DNA of 14,014 bases, taken from PLA2 sp036273915 (GTDB lineage: Bacteria > Planctomycetota > PLA2). A program made the translations under genes and the position numbers. The stretch is taken from the NCBI GenBank assembly GCA_036273915.1, contig DASUGR010000017.1:1-14014 (forward strand). Direction: 5' to 3'. The stretch's first letter is position 1. Every line of letters starts with the position of its first letter. Of the stretch, positions 1 to 8,577 are shown piece after piece. Under the pieces are notes generated by a model. That model saw only the letters and a list, made by a program, of their open reading frames with translations, was not told the origin of the DNA and made no database searches.

Positions 1-6
1 CCCCTC

Positions 7-1137
7 CTAGCACGCCGGAGACCAGCGACCGCCGAGCTGCGCGCAGTACCCCTCGTAGTTGCGGCGCATCTCCAGGAGCGAGTCGCCGCCGAGCTTCTCG
101 CAAAGAGCCTGCGCCAGCACGATCGCCACCGACGCCTCGCACACGATCGCCGCCGCCGGCACCGCGGTCACGTCGCTCCGCTCGAAGTGCGCGTCCTTCC
201 GGCCGCCGGTCTTCAGGTCGACCGATTCGAGCGCGCGGCGCAGGGTGGAGAGCGGCTTCATCGCGGCACGGACGACCACCGGCTCGCCGTTGGTCATGCC
301 GCCCTCGATCCCGCCCGCGCGGTTCGTCGGCCGCACGATCCGGCCCCCGGCCCCCTCGCGGATCCGGTCGTGCACCTGCGAGCCGCGCCGCGCGGCGGCG
401 CCGAACCCGAGGCCGATCTCGACCCCCTTGATGGCCGGGATCCCGAGGAGCGCCGCCCCGAGGCGCGCGTCGAGGCGCTTCCCCGCCTGCGCGTTCGAGC
501 CGAGGCCGGGCGGCACGCCGGTCGCCACGACCTCGATCACGCCGCCCAGCGTGTCGCCCGCGCGCGCGGCGGCGTCGACCGCCTTCCGTGCCTTCGCGTC
601 GCCCTTCGGGTCGAGCGAGTGGAAGGCCGACGCGTCACGGACGGCGCGCTCCGGGGCGCCCGCCGCGAACCGCACGGGCCCGAGCCGCACGACGTGGCCC
701 AACACCGTCACGCCGAACTCCCGGAGCAGCAGCGCGCAGAGGCCCCCCACGGCGGTCCGGACGGCGGTCTCGCGCGCGGACGAGCGCTCGAGCACGTCGC
801 GCGCGTCGGCGCCGTGGCCGAACTTCAGGACGCCGGCGAGGTCCGCGTGACCGGGCCGCGGCCGCGTGACCGCGGGCAGCTTCGAGAGGGTGCGCGCGCG
901 GTTCCGGACTCGCAGCGTGATGGGGTTCCCGGTGGCCCTCCCCTTCCGCACGCCCGAGAGCGTGACCGCCCGGTCGCGCTCGATCCTCTGGCGCTCCGAC
1001 CGGCCGTACCCCGCCTGCCGCAGCGCGAGCATCGCGTCCAGAAACCCGCGGTCGATCCGGAGGCCGGCTGGAAGGCCGGTGACGATGGCCACGAGCCCCG
1101 CGCCGTGCGACTCCCCTGCTGTGACGTACTCGATCAC
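7..1137 (-). CDS. aroC: Chorismate synthase
   Basis: Cytoplasmic enzyme of the last shikimate-pathway step: it converts 5-enolpyruvylshikimate-3-phosphate to chorismate with loss of phosphate and needs reduced FMN. The 376 residues fit the family's usual length. Conserved blocks occur in order: TAGESHG at residues 6-12 (His11), RQAGYGRSERQRIE around 40-53, RPGHADLAGVLKFGHGADARDVLERSSARETA around 93-125 (His97), GIPAIKGVEIGLGF near the middle, RPTNRAGGIEGGMTNGEP, and the C-terminal ERSDVTAVPAAAIVCEAS plus EKLGGDSL. Both proton-transfer histidines known in the family are present. The start is a GTG giving MIEYVTAGESHG, which matches the usual N-terminus. No Shine-Dalgarno sequence precedes it, but a GATAAT hexamer lies 7 bases upstream. 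It lies 72 bases downstream of spoVR on the same strand. It may be read from the spoVR operon or from its own start-proximal promoter. Function is confident; regulation is inferred. Confidence 0.97.
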   Translation of the reverse strand: MIEYVTAGESHGAGLVAIVTGLPAGLRIDRGFLDAMLALRQAGYGRSERQRIERDRAVTLSGVRKGRATGNPITLRVRNRARTLSKLPAVTRPRPGHADLAGVLKFGHGADARDVLERSSARETAVRTAVGGLCALLLREFGVTVLGHVVRLGPVRFAAGAPERAVRDASAFHSLDPKGDAKARKAVDAAARAGDTLGGVIEVVATGVPPGLGSNAQAGKRLDARLGAALLGIPAIKGVEIGLGFGAAARRGSQVHDRIREGAGGRIVRPTNRAGGIEGGMTNGEPVVVRAAMKPLSTLRRALESVDLKTGGRKDAHFERSDVTAVPAAAIVCEASVAIVLAQALCEKLGGDSLLEMRRNYEGYCAQLGGRWSPAC

Positions 1138-1144
1138 GGCCGGG

Positions 1145-1150
1145 ATTATC
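1145..1150 (-). promoter_or_regulatory. Possible -10 hexamer for a leaderless aroC transcript
   Basis: On the minus strand the hexamer GATAAT (5 of 6 matches to TATAAT) is followed by exactly 7 bases and then the GTG start codon of aroC. It is one of very few AT-rich spots in the region. A transcript starting at normal distance would begin at the GTG itself, that is, it would be leaderless. This fits the lack of a ribosome-binding site. No recognisable -35 box lies 17 bases upstream; that position is occupied by the GC-rich 15-base motif at 1152-1166. This is inference from spacing only. Confidence 0.35.
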
Positions 1151-1151
1151 A

Positions 1152-1166
1152 GGGGGTTCCGGGGGC
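1152..1166. repeat. 15-base motif, copy 1 (upstream of aroC)
   Basis: GGGGGTTCCGGGGGC on the plus strand (GCCCCCGGAACCCCC in the direction of aroC). It is identical to the 15 bases at 7314-7328 upstream of prkA. Both copies lie between genes and have the same orientation relative to the gene downstream. Here it lies just upstream of the GATAAT hexamer, in the usual spacer and -35 area. It could be an operator, part of a dispersed repeat, or chance in GC-rich DNA. Confidence 0.35.
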
Positions 1167-1209
1167 AGCGCTAGGCTTTGTGTGAGGAGTCGCCGTCAGG
1201 ACCGAGAGC

Positions 1210-3894
1210 CTACAGATCGTTGATCTCGTGCGTCTCGCCGTCGTAGCTGAGGCGGCGGCGGCGGCCCTCGACGAGCGTCTCGACGTGGACCGGGCGCGAC
1301 CACAGCCGGTAGAGGTGCCGGAGCGTCTCCTTCGCCTGCGCGAGGTCCAGGTCCTGGCCGTCATAGCGGTGCGACAGCACGATCTCGCCGCGGTTCTTGA
1401 AGTTGCCGTCCGTCACCTCGATGATCGGCTGGCCGCCGTTCGCGAGGCTCCGCAGCAGCTTCTCCTTCACGAGCCGCCAGTCGCGGCTCGCGATCTCCTG
1501 GCGGCCCGTCTTCGGGTTGAACTCGTACGTATAGAGCTTCTGCCGCTCGCAGAACTCGCGCGTCAGGAACTCGTCGACGAACGTGACGTCGTTGTAGATG
1601 CGCCGGACCTCGAACACCTTGTCCCGTCCCTGCTTCAGGCCGGTGTCCCACTGGCGCTTGACGTCGCGGTCGTCGCACTCCTCGAATTCCTTCCCGAACT
1701 GCCCCTTGTCCCAGCGTTCCTCGATGTCCCGGAACAGCTCGATCCCGAGCTTGTACGGGTTGATCTGCCCGGGCTGCGTCGCCATCGCGCCCGCGTGGCG
1801 CTCGGCGAAGTCGATGACCTCGCTCGGATCGAGCAGCGCCTCGGTCATCATCTTCGAGTGCCAGTAGCTGTTGTGATGGACGAGGCCCTCCGCCGCATAC
1901 CGATGCGTCTCCTCGACCGTCATGTCGTAGACATCCGCCCGGCCGCGCTCGAGCGAGATCACCTCGTCGTCGAGGGGCTGCTCCTTGAACCACCTGCGCT
2001 GCTCGACGTACCTGCGGAGCGCTTCGCGCTTCCTACGGAGGCCGAAGTTCACCTCCTCGCCGAATGTACGCGCCGCCGCCCCCGTGATGTGGATGCGCCA
2101 GCACCCGTCCGCCCGCTGCCGACGCCTCGTCGCGACGACCCCGAAGTTCGCGAGGAGCACGTGGACGAGCCGCGCGAGTTGCTCGCTCTTGGTGATGAGG
2201 ATCACCCCGGCAGGGCCCGCGTATCCGTCGCCGTCGAAGTACGAGCGGAGGAACGCCGAGACGACGCTCTTCGGCGAACGCAGGATGGCATCCGGCACGG
2301 TCCTGCGCTCTGCCGCGAAGCCGGTGGGCAGGCCGAGGTGGCAGACGAAGTCGATCAGATGACGCGAGTAGAGGTGCACCCGGATCCGGTTCCCCTGGCG
2401 CTGCGTCCGCGGCTCGAGTCCGAAGAGGCGCTCGGCAAGCGACGCGAATTCCGCCGCCTGCTCCTCGTCTCCGGTCGTGAGCGACACCACTCGGTTCACG
2501 GTACTGACATTGCCATCCGAGAGCAGGTACCCGAGGAACGAGCCTAGCCGTTCGTCCATCACGCGCGGCGTGCGGAGCTGCGAGCGGTCGCCGCACAGCG
2601 GTCCGTTCGCCGTCAGGTCCGCGCGGTATCGCTCGAGAAGCGGGTCGATCCGCTCCGCGCTCCGGCTCACGAAGCGGCCCTGGTCGTGGCGCAGCACGGT
2701 GGCCAGGCTCACCCCGGCCTTCTCTGCCACGGCCCCGAGCGTGAGCCGCTCGCGCGGTCGCCAATCGAGCCGGATGCGCTCCCGGGCCCAAAGATCGGTG
2801 CCGACCGCGAGCCGTACGCGATCGCCCGTCACGAGCTCGTCGAGCCGCCGCCAGCTGCCGTCCGGGAGCTGCACCCGGTGCGTCGTCGAGCCCTCCACTT
2901 CGTATCCGCGGCGCGTCGTGAGTCGCACGGTGTCGCGATCCTCGAAACGCGCCCAGTCGGTGATTCGGCGCCGGTCGGAACCATCGTGAACCTGTCCGAC
3001 GGTGCGGTCCTCCGCGATCTCCCGGATCGTCAGGAGGCCGCGGTCCGTGGGCACGCGCGCGTCCCCCCGGAGGCAGGCCCACCCTTCGTTCGCGATCTTC
3101 GTCAGGCGCTGCGGCGCGAAGTAGTAGGCCTCCTCGCGGATCATCGCGAGCATGTCGCGCTGCCAGTCGCGGAGCGGCGCGTGCTCGAGCAGGAACCAGA
3201 GGAGGTCGCGCTCCGGGCGCTCGGGGAACTTCGGCGGCCGGCGGCGCGCCTCCTCGATCGCCTTCTTCTGCCCCTCGATGAAGTCCGGAGGGTTGATGAA
3301 CGACTCCATGTAGGGCTTCGCCTGGAACCGGACGATCCCCTTCCCCTCCGACCCCTTCCCCTCCTCCTCGCGGGGGCGTCGCCTCGGCGGCGCGTAGGGA
3401 GCGTAGATGTCGATCAGGTTCTCGAGGCAGAGGCACGAGTCGAGGAACGCCTCCACCTCGTCGGGGCCCTCGCGCGAGACGTGCCGCTGGATCCGCGACG
3501 CGTGGCTCGCGAGCTCGTCGATCATGTGGCGGTTCGTCGGCGCGAACCAGAGGTTGTTCTTGAAGAAGTCGCAGTGCGCGTAGACGTGCGCCATCACGAG
3601 CTTCTGGTCGACGAGCGCATTCCCCTTGAGCAGGTAGGCGTAGCAGGGGTCGTTGTTGATGACGAGCTCGTAGATCTTGCTGAACCCCCAGCCGTAGCTC
3701 TTCGAGATCTGGTCGTAGACCATCCCGAACCGCCAGTGCGGATAGCGGATCGGGAAGCCGTCGTAGGCCGCGACCGTGTTCATCTGCCGCCAGTCGACGA
3801 GTTCGAAGACCGTCTCGAAGAAGTCGAGCCGGTAGGACGCCGCGACGTCGCGCACGCGCTTCTGGAGCTCGGCGAGGTCGGCCGGGAGGCTCAT
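1210..3894 (-). CDS. spoVR: SpoVR/YcgB family protein interrupted in frame by an intein
   Basis: SpoVR family (B. subtilis SpoVR, a spore-cortex protein; E. coli YcgB); the biochemical activity is unknown. The precursor has 894 residues: N-extein 1-273, intein 274-675, C-extein 676-894. The exteins add up to 492 residues, a normal SpoVR length. Family stretches include FPIRYPHWRFGMVYDQISKSYGWGFSKIYELVIN, AHCDFFKNNLWFAPTNRHM, TKIANEGWA | SYWHSKMM across the splice point, and PGQINPYKLGIELFRDIEERWDKGQFG. The ATG at 3894-3892 overlaps the yeaH stop (ATGA), implying translational coupling. Reading further upstream runs into yeaH in another frame with no SpoVR similarity, so that extension is rejected. 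It is the third gene of prkA-yeaH-spoVR, a conserved combination linked to stress, starvation and sporulation. Function requires protein splicing, because the intein sits in the most conserved part of the protein. A short low-complexity Arg/Glu-rich stretch (PRRRPREEEGKGSEGKG) lies in the N-extein. Confidence 0.96.
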   Translation of the reverse strand: MSLPADLAELQKRVRDVAASYRLDFFETVFELVDWRQMNTVAAYDGFPIRYPHWRFGMVYDQISKSYGWGFSKIYELVINNDPCYAYLLKGNALVDQKLVMAHVYAHCDFFKNNLWFAPTNRHMIDELASHASRIQRHVSREGPDEVEAFLDSCLCLENLIDIYAPYAPPRRRPREEEGKGSEGKGIVRFQAKPYMESFINPPDFIEGQKKAIEEARRRPPKFPERPERDLLWFLLEHAPLRDWQRDMLAMIREEAYYFAPQRLTKIANEGWACLRGDARVPTDRGLLTIREIAEDRTVGQVHDGSDRRRITDWARFEDRDTVRLTTRRGYEVEGSTTHRVQLPDGSWRRLDELVTGDRVRLAVGTDLWARERIRLDWRPRERLTLGAVAEKAGVSLATVLRHDQGRFVSRSAERIDPLLERYRADLTANGPLCGDRSQLRTPRVMDERLGSFLGYLLSDGNVSTVNRVVSLTTGDEEQAAEFASLAERLFGLEPRTQRQGNRIRVHLYSRHLIDFVCHLGLPTGFAAERRTVPDAILRSPKSVVSAFLRSYFDGDGYAGPAGVILITKSEQLARLVHVLLANFGVVATRRRQRADGCWRIHITGAAARTFGEEVNFGLRRKREALRRYVEQRRWFKEQPLDDEVISLERGRADVYDMTVEETHRYAAEGLVHHNSYWHSKMMTEALLDPSEVIDFAERHAGAMATQPGQINPYKLGIELFRDIEERWDKGQFGKEFEECDDRDVKRQWDTGLKQGRDKVFEVRRIYNDVTFVDEFLTREFCERQKLYTYEFNPKTGRQEIASRDWRLVKEKLLRSLANGGQPIIEVTDGNFKNRGEIVLSHRYDGQDLDLAQAKETLRHLYRLWSRPVHVETLVEGRRRRLSYDGETHEINDL
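2137..2544 (-). other. LAGLIDADG endonuclease core within the intein
   Basis: Intein residues about 178-313. The first motif, FLGYLLSDG, and the second, LRSYFDGDG, are 96 residues apart. This is the spacing expected of a two-motif single-chain homing endonuclease, in which the two acidic residues (Asp187, Asp283) bind the catalytic metals. The stretch between them (HLYSRHLIDFVCHLGL, then VPDAILRSPKSVVSAF before motif 2) looks like the usual DOD-type fold. The part after motif 2 (ILITKSEQLARLVHVLLANFGVVATRR) matches block H-like sequence. The domain is not obviously decayed. Confidence 0.88.
2677..2748 (-). other. Helix-turn-helix-like segment between intein splicing and endonuclease parts
   Basis: Intein residues about 110-133 read RLTLGAVAEKAGVSLATVLR and continue to HDQG. 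The pattern (hydrophobic-x-x-VA-x-x-AGVS-x-ATV-x-R) closely resembles the DNA-binding helix-turn-helix of LacI-type repressors. It lies after splicing block B and before the first LAGLIDADG motif, and is not needed by either domain. It is probably an accessory DNA-recognition module for homing-site binding. Assignment rests on motif resemblance only. Confidence 0.55.
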
Positions 3895-5030
3895 CGACCC
3901 GTCCCCAAGAACTGCTTGATCGAGTCCACGATCCCGTCCTTGTCCGGGACCTCGGACGTGATCACGCGCTCGTCCTCGCGGAAGGCGCTGTCGAGGTCGT
4001 TCTTGAACTGGCCGGAGCCGTAGGTGGACCGCACCTGCCCGTAGCAGAAGACGTTCACCTTGGGCAGGAGCTGCTCCCGGAGCAGCTCGAGGCAGCGCGC
4101 GGTGTCCCCGCCCGACCAGTTGTCGCCGTCGCTGAAGTGGAAGGGGTAGATGTTCCACTCCGCGGGCGGGTAGTTGCGGTCGACGATCTTGTTGCAGAGG
4201 TCGTAGGCCGACGAGATCTTCGTCCCGCCCGACTCCCGCAGGTGGAAGAACGTGTGCTCGTCCACCTCCTTCGCCTCGGCGTCGTGGACGACGTACCGCG
4301 TCTCGATGTGGCGGTACTGGCTCTTCAGCCACGTGTCGATCCAGAAAGCCTCGATCCGGACGATCTCCTTCTGCTCGTCGCCCATGCTCCCGGACACGTC
4401 CATCATGTAGACGATCACCGCGTTCGACTGCGGCTGGAGCTTCGGCTCCCAGCTCCGGTAGCGCATGTCGTCCGGGCAGGGGACGACGATGCCGCCCTTC
4501 GGCCCGAAGCGGCCCGACGCGATCTCGCGCTTGAGCGCGCGCTTGAAGGTCCGCTTCACGTGGCGAAGGGACGCGGGGCCGACGCGCCGGAGCCCCGTGT
4601 ACCGGTTCACCTGGGTGGTGATCTGCCGCTTGCCCTTCGGCTGGATGTTGGGCAGCGCGAGCTCCTCGCCGAGGATCCTCGCGAGCTCATCGAGGCTCAC
4701 CTCCACTTCGAGCGCGTGGTCGCCCGCCTGCTCGCCGGCCTCGCCCTTGCCGTCCGCCGGCTCGCCCGGGCCCAGCGGCTCGCCGACCTGGCCCTCGCCC
4801 TGGCCGACGCCGCCGCCCTGGTTCGAGCCGAACCGGAACCGCGGCAGGTGGATCTGCGGCATGGGGATCGACACGGTCTCCGACCCCCGCCGCGCGATGA
4901 GCGACCCGTTCGCGACGTGCTTCCGCAGGTCGCGCCGGATGGCGCCCTTCACGATCGCGCGGAAGCGCGTGTGATCGAGGTCGATCTTCTGGACCATCGC
5001 GGCCCAGTCCTTCCCTTCCGCGTGCACCAT
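3891..5030 (-). CDS. yeaH: YeaH-type von Willebrand factor A (VWA) domain protein
   Basis: DUF444/YeaH family protein of 379 residues, somewhat shorter than the E. coli homologue as I recall it. The N-terminal part (DLDHTRFRAIVKGAIRRDLRKHV, about 18-39) is followed by a Gly/Glu-rich low-complexity linker at about 68-105. A conserved block follows (KRQITTQVNRYTGLRRVGP, about 134-152), then the VWA fold. The metal-binding MIDAS motif is DVSGSM at 211-216, with later SGGTKISSAY and FHFSDGDNWSGGD. Cytoplasmic; no signal peptide or membrane segment. The family is genetically linked to the PrkA kinase, and its molecular role is not established. The ATG at 5030 lies 8 bases after the prkA stop. A much longer reading into prkA in another frame is a shadow. 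The stop overlaps the spoVR start as ATGA. The start is moderately sure, since the Shine-Dalgarno sequence is poorly spaced. Confidence 0.93.
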   Translation of the reverse strand: MVHAEGKDWAAMVQKIDLDHTRFRAIVKGAIRRDLRKHVANGSLIARRGSETVSIPMPQIHLPRFRFGSNQGGGVGQGEGQVGEPLGPGEPADGKGEAGEQAGDHALEVEVSLDELARILGEELALPNIQPKGKRQITTQVNRYTGLRRVGPASLRHVKRTFKRALKREIASGRFGPKGGIVVPCPDDMRYRSWEPKLQPQSNAVIVYMMDVSGSMGDEQKEIVRIEAFWIDTWLKSQYRHIETRYVVHDAEAKEVDEHTFFHLRESGGTKISSAYDLCNKIVDRNYPPAEWNIYPFHFSDGDNWSGGDTARCLELLREQLLPKVNVFCYGQVRSTYGSGQFKNDLDSAFREDERVITSEVPDKDGIVDSIKQFLGTGR

Positions 5031-5038
5031 CCCTTGGC

Positions 5039-7087
<2,049 letters not shown>

Positions 7088-7157
7088 GACTACTCCATCA
7101 ACGGTCGAGGCCGGTGGGGCCATCCGCGGCCCCCCCGGCCTCTTCCGCCTCGCACTC

Positions 7158-7179
7158 CGGGAGGCCCGTTCGCCTCCCG
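7158..7179 (-). repeat. Hairpin in the prkA leader (8-bp stem, 6-base loop)
   Basis: CGGGAGGC at 7158-7165 is perfectly complementary to GCCTCCCG at 7172-7179, enclosing a 6-base loop. In a transcript reading into prkA this would form a very stable hairpin about 70 bases before the start codon. No U-run follows, so it is not a classical intrinsic terminator. It could stabilise the mRNA, bind a protein, or be chance in GC-rich sequence. Confidence 0.45.
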
Positions 7180-7260
7180 CCCTTGAATACGCGGGCCGGG
7201 GGCATTCGGCAGCCCCGATTGACCCCCGACCAGAACACACCACCGCCAGATTGCATGCCC

Positions 7261-7275
7261 GGGGGTCCGACCCCC
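7261..7275. repeat. Perfect 7-bp palindrome with one-base centre
   Basis: GGGGGTC-C-GACCCCC: two 7-base arms that are exact reverse complements around one base. A related half-site, GGTCGGGGGTC on the minus strand, lies about 40 bases away (around 7221-7231). The arrangement could be an operator for a dimeric regulator of prkA or a REP-like intergenic palindrome. Neither is proven. Confidence 0.4.
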
Positions 7276-7313
7276 TTGGAGAAAGATCGGCCAGATGTCT
7301 CGAGGCGACGAGT

Positions 7314-7328
7314 GGGGGTTCCGGGGGC
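7314..7328. repeat. 15-base motif, copy 2 (upstream of prkA)
   Basis: Identical to 1152-1166 over 15 bases and in the same orientation relative to the downstream gene (here prkA, about 227 bases away). It overlaps the 3' arm of the hairpin after the VWA gene. Confidence 0.35.
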
Positions 7329-7357
7329 CCGCTCTGGCCCGCTGCGCACGCCCCGGA
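7320..7357 (-). terminator. Possible hairpin terminator after the VWA gene
   Basis: Directly after the TAG stop of the VWA gene, minus-strand TCCGG (7357-7353) pairs with CCGGA (7324-7320). An inner GGGCC/GGCCC stem (7340-7336 with 7329-7325) closes a 6-base loop. The placement suits transcription termination or 3'-end protection, but there is no U-tract, so an intrinsic terminator is unproven. Confidence 0.3.
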
Positions 7358-8575
7358 CTACCGCGCGGGCGCCTCGACGTACCGGCCCCCGCTCCGGTCC
7401 GCGAGCGTCTTGAGGGCAGGCGTGCCCCCTTTTCCGAGGGCGATCAGGTGGACGCGGCACCGCCCCTCCGGGAGCTTCTCGAACTGGCGCTCCACCGCAG
7501 CCTGCGCCGTCGTGGCCACCGTCTCGCGCCCGTCCGTCAGCAGGAAGAGCTCCGCGCGCGCCTCCCGGTCGGCCTGAAGGGCCTCGTTGAGCATCGCGAG
7601 GCCGGTCGTGACCGCGCCGTTCACGTCCGTCTTCTCCCCGGCGGGGAGATCGTTCACCCAGCGCTCGGCCTCGGCCTTGGCGTCCGTGGTCGCTTCGACC
7701 AGCGACTTCGCCTTGGCGAAGAAGAACCGGCGCTGGTCGAAGCAGAGGATGTTGAACTGCACGTCGGAGGGGAGCGAGAAGAGCGCGCGCTTGAGCTCCT
7801 GGAAGTGCTCCGAGCGCGCCGTCTTGTGCATGCTGCTCGACATGTCCACGACGAAGATCACGCGCTTCTCGGTGACGGGGATCGTGTAGAGCGTGGGGCA
7901 GATCCCCCGCACGGGCCCCTCGTGGAGCTTGACCGTGCGCTCCTCCGCGGTCGTGCGACGCTCGCCGTCCGGCAGCGGCGCGGGCGTCTCCTTCTTGAAG
8001 TACTCGACCCACTTCTCGCGGTCCGTGCCGAGCGCCTGCCCGGTGAGGCGGAAGAGCGCCTCCGCCGCCCGCGCGACGACCGCCGGATGCTCGTCCGAGA
8101 GCGCATCGAGCAGCGGCCCCTTGGCCCGCATGCGGGCTCCGGCGAGCAGGAGATCGACCATGGCCGCGCGCACGCGCCACGACGCGTCCTCCTTCAGCGC
8201 CCGGACGATCGCATCGTAGAGCATCGGGTCGGCGTGGTCCTTGACGATCTTCCCGACGTGCGCCCGGACCTCCTCGCAGGGATCGAGCGCCGCGACGACC
8301 AGCCGGTCGAGGGAGCGGTCCGTGCGAAGCGCGAGCAGGAGGTCGCAGGCGGCCATCCGCACCTTGGGCACGTCTTCGCCCTTGAGCGCCTTCTCCACCT
8401 CGGCGGCGGCCCGGTTCCGTTCCTTCACGTCCGCGTCCCCGACCCCGGCCTTCGCCTGGTCGAGGCCCACGATCCGCGCGGCAGGCTCGTCCTCCCGGAA
8501 CGCACGCTGGACCTGCTGGGCGAGGTCAGCCCTCGCCGCAGCCGCAACGAGCAGGAGGGCGGCAACGGAACGCAC
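7358..8575 (-). CDS. Exported HEAT-repeat and VWA domain protein
   Basis: A 405-residue protein of unknown specific role. A short signal peptide is visible (Arg2, hydrophobic AALLLVAAAA, likely cleavage after ARA near 16). Residues about 50-180 are helical repeats of HEAT type (KVRMAACDLLLALR, DPCEEVRAHVGKIV, SWRVRAAMVDLLLAGA, AVVARAAEALFRLTG). These are followed by DREKWVEYFKK, resembling a motif I associate with planctomycetal HEAT proteins. The VWA domain starts near 235 with KRVIFVVDMSSSM, MIDAS residues Asp244, Ser246 and Ser248, and continues through KTDVNGAVTTGL and LFLLTDGRE. It probably acts outside the cytoplasm as a metal-dependent protein-binding scaffold. The start is GTG, 2 bases after the stop of the preceding HEAT gene, so the two are likely co-translated. 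It is unrelated in architecture to the cytoplasmic YeaH just downstream. Domain calls are confident; the role is not. Confidence 0.9.
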   Translation of the reverse strand: MRSVAALLLVAAAARADLAQQVQRAFREDEPAARIVGLDQAKAGVGDADVKERNRAAAEVEKALKGEDVPKVRMAACDLLLALRTDRSLDRLVVAALDPCEEVRAHVGKIVKDHADPMLYDAIVRALKEDASWRVRAAMVDLLLAGARMRAKGPLLDALSDEHPAVVARAAEALFRLTGQALGTDREKWVEYFKKETPAPLPDGERRTTAEERTVKLHEGPVRGICPTLYTIPVTEKRVIFVVDMSSSMHKTARSEHFQELKRALFSLPSDVQFNILCFDQRRFFFAKAKSLVEATTDAKAEAERWVNDLPAGEKTDVNGAVTTGLAMLNEALQADREARAELFLLTDGRETVATTAQAAVERQFEKLPEGRCRVHLIALGKGGTPALKTLADRSGGRYVEAPAR

Positions 8576-8577
8576 GG

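Larger units (their letters stand above)
1870..3075 (-). mobile_element. Intein with LAGLIDADG homing endonuclease in spoVR
   Basis: A 402-residue in-frame insertion with all the marks of a class-1 intein. Block A is Cys1-LRGDARV at residues 1-8. Block B is GYEVEGSTTHRV at 57-68, with His66 and Ser where Thr is usual at 63. LAGLIDADG motifs are FLGYLLSDG at 180-188 (Asp187) and LRSYFDGDG at 276-284 (Asp283). Block F is DVYDMTVEETHRYAAEG around 381-397. The C-terminal end is VHHN at 399-402, with the penultimate His and terminal Asn, followed by the +1 residue Ser. Flanks are NEGWA and SYWHS, the highly conserved SpoVR core, so the junctions can be set to the base. Both endonuclease aspartates are kept, so homing activity is plausible. 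Codon use differs from the host: in 2893-3000, 10 of 36 codons end in A or T, versus 1 of 38 at the start of spoVR. This fits later acquisition. Splicing is inferred, not shown. Confidence 0.95.
7088..7357 (-). promoter_or_regulatory. prkA leader / intergenic region
   Basis: The longest stretch without a gene in the window. It contains three inverted repeats (7158-7179, 7261-7275 and 7320-7357), one copy of a 15-base motif also found upstream of aroC (7314-7328), and a GGAG ribosome-binding site 5 bases before the prkA ATG. I could not pick out a convincing sigma-70 or sigma-54 promoter by eye. Because the prkA operon is transcribed away from this gap and the upstream gene ends at 7358, the promoter is expected here or inside the VWA gene. 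Confidence 0.45.

Noticed and set aside
1210..3894. Possibility that spoVR is broken by an unrelated insertion or is two genes
   Set aside because: The frame is intact from end to end, and the inserted part has all intein splice motifs with exact Cys1 and Asn-Ser junctions.
2686..4023. A 445-codon open frame on the plus strand, opposite spoVR and yeaH
   Set aside because: Antisense shadow of GC-rich coding DNA. Its composition is Arg/Val/Leu/Glu/Ala-rich without family motifs, and the opposite strand encodes well-recognised proteins.
3895..4332. Upstream extension of the spoVR reading frame
   Set aside because: The extra residues overlap yeaH in another frame and are Arg/Pro-rich. The ATG at 3894 overlapping the yeaH stop and the SpoVR-like N-terminus MSLPADLAELQ mark the true start.
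7088..7357. Sigma-54 (GG-N10-GC) or sigma-70 promoter for prkA
   Set aside because: Minus-strand TGGCGGTGGTG and TATTCA patches were considered, but none has both promoter elements at correct spacing.
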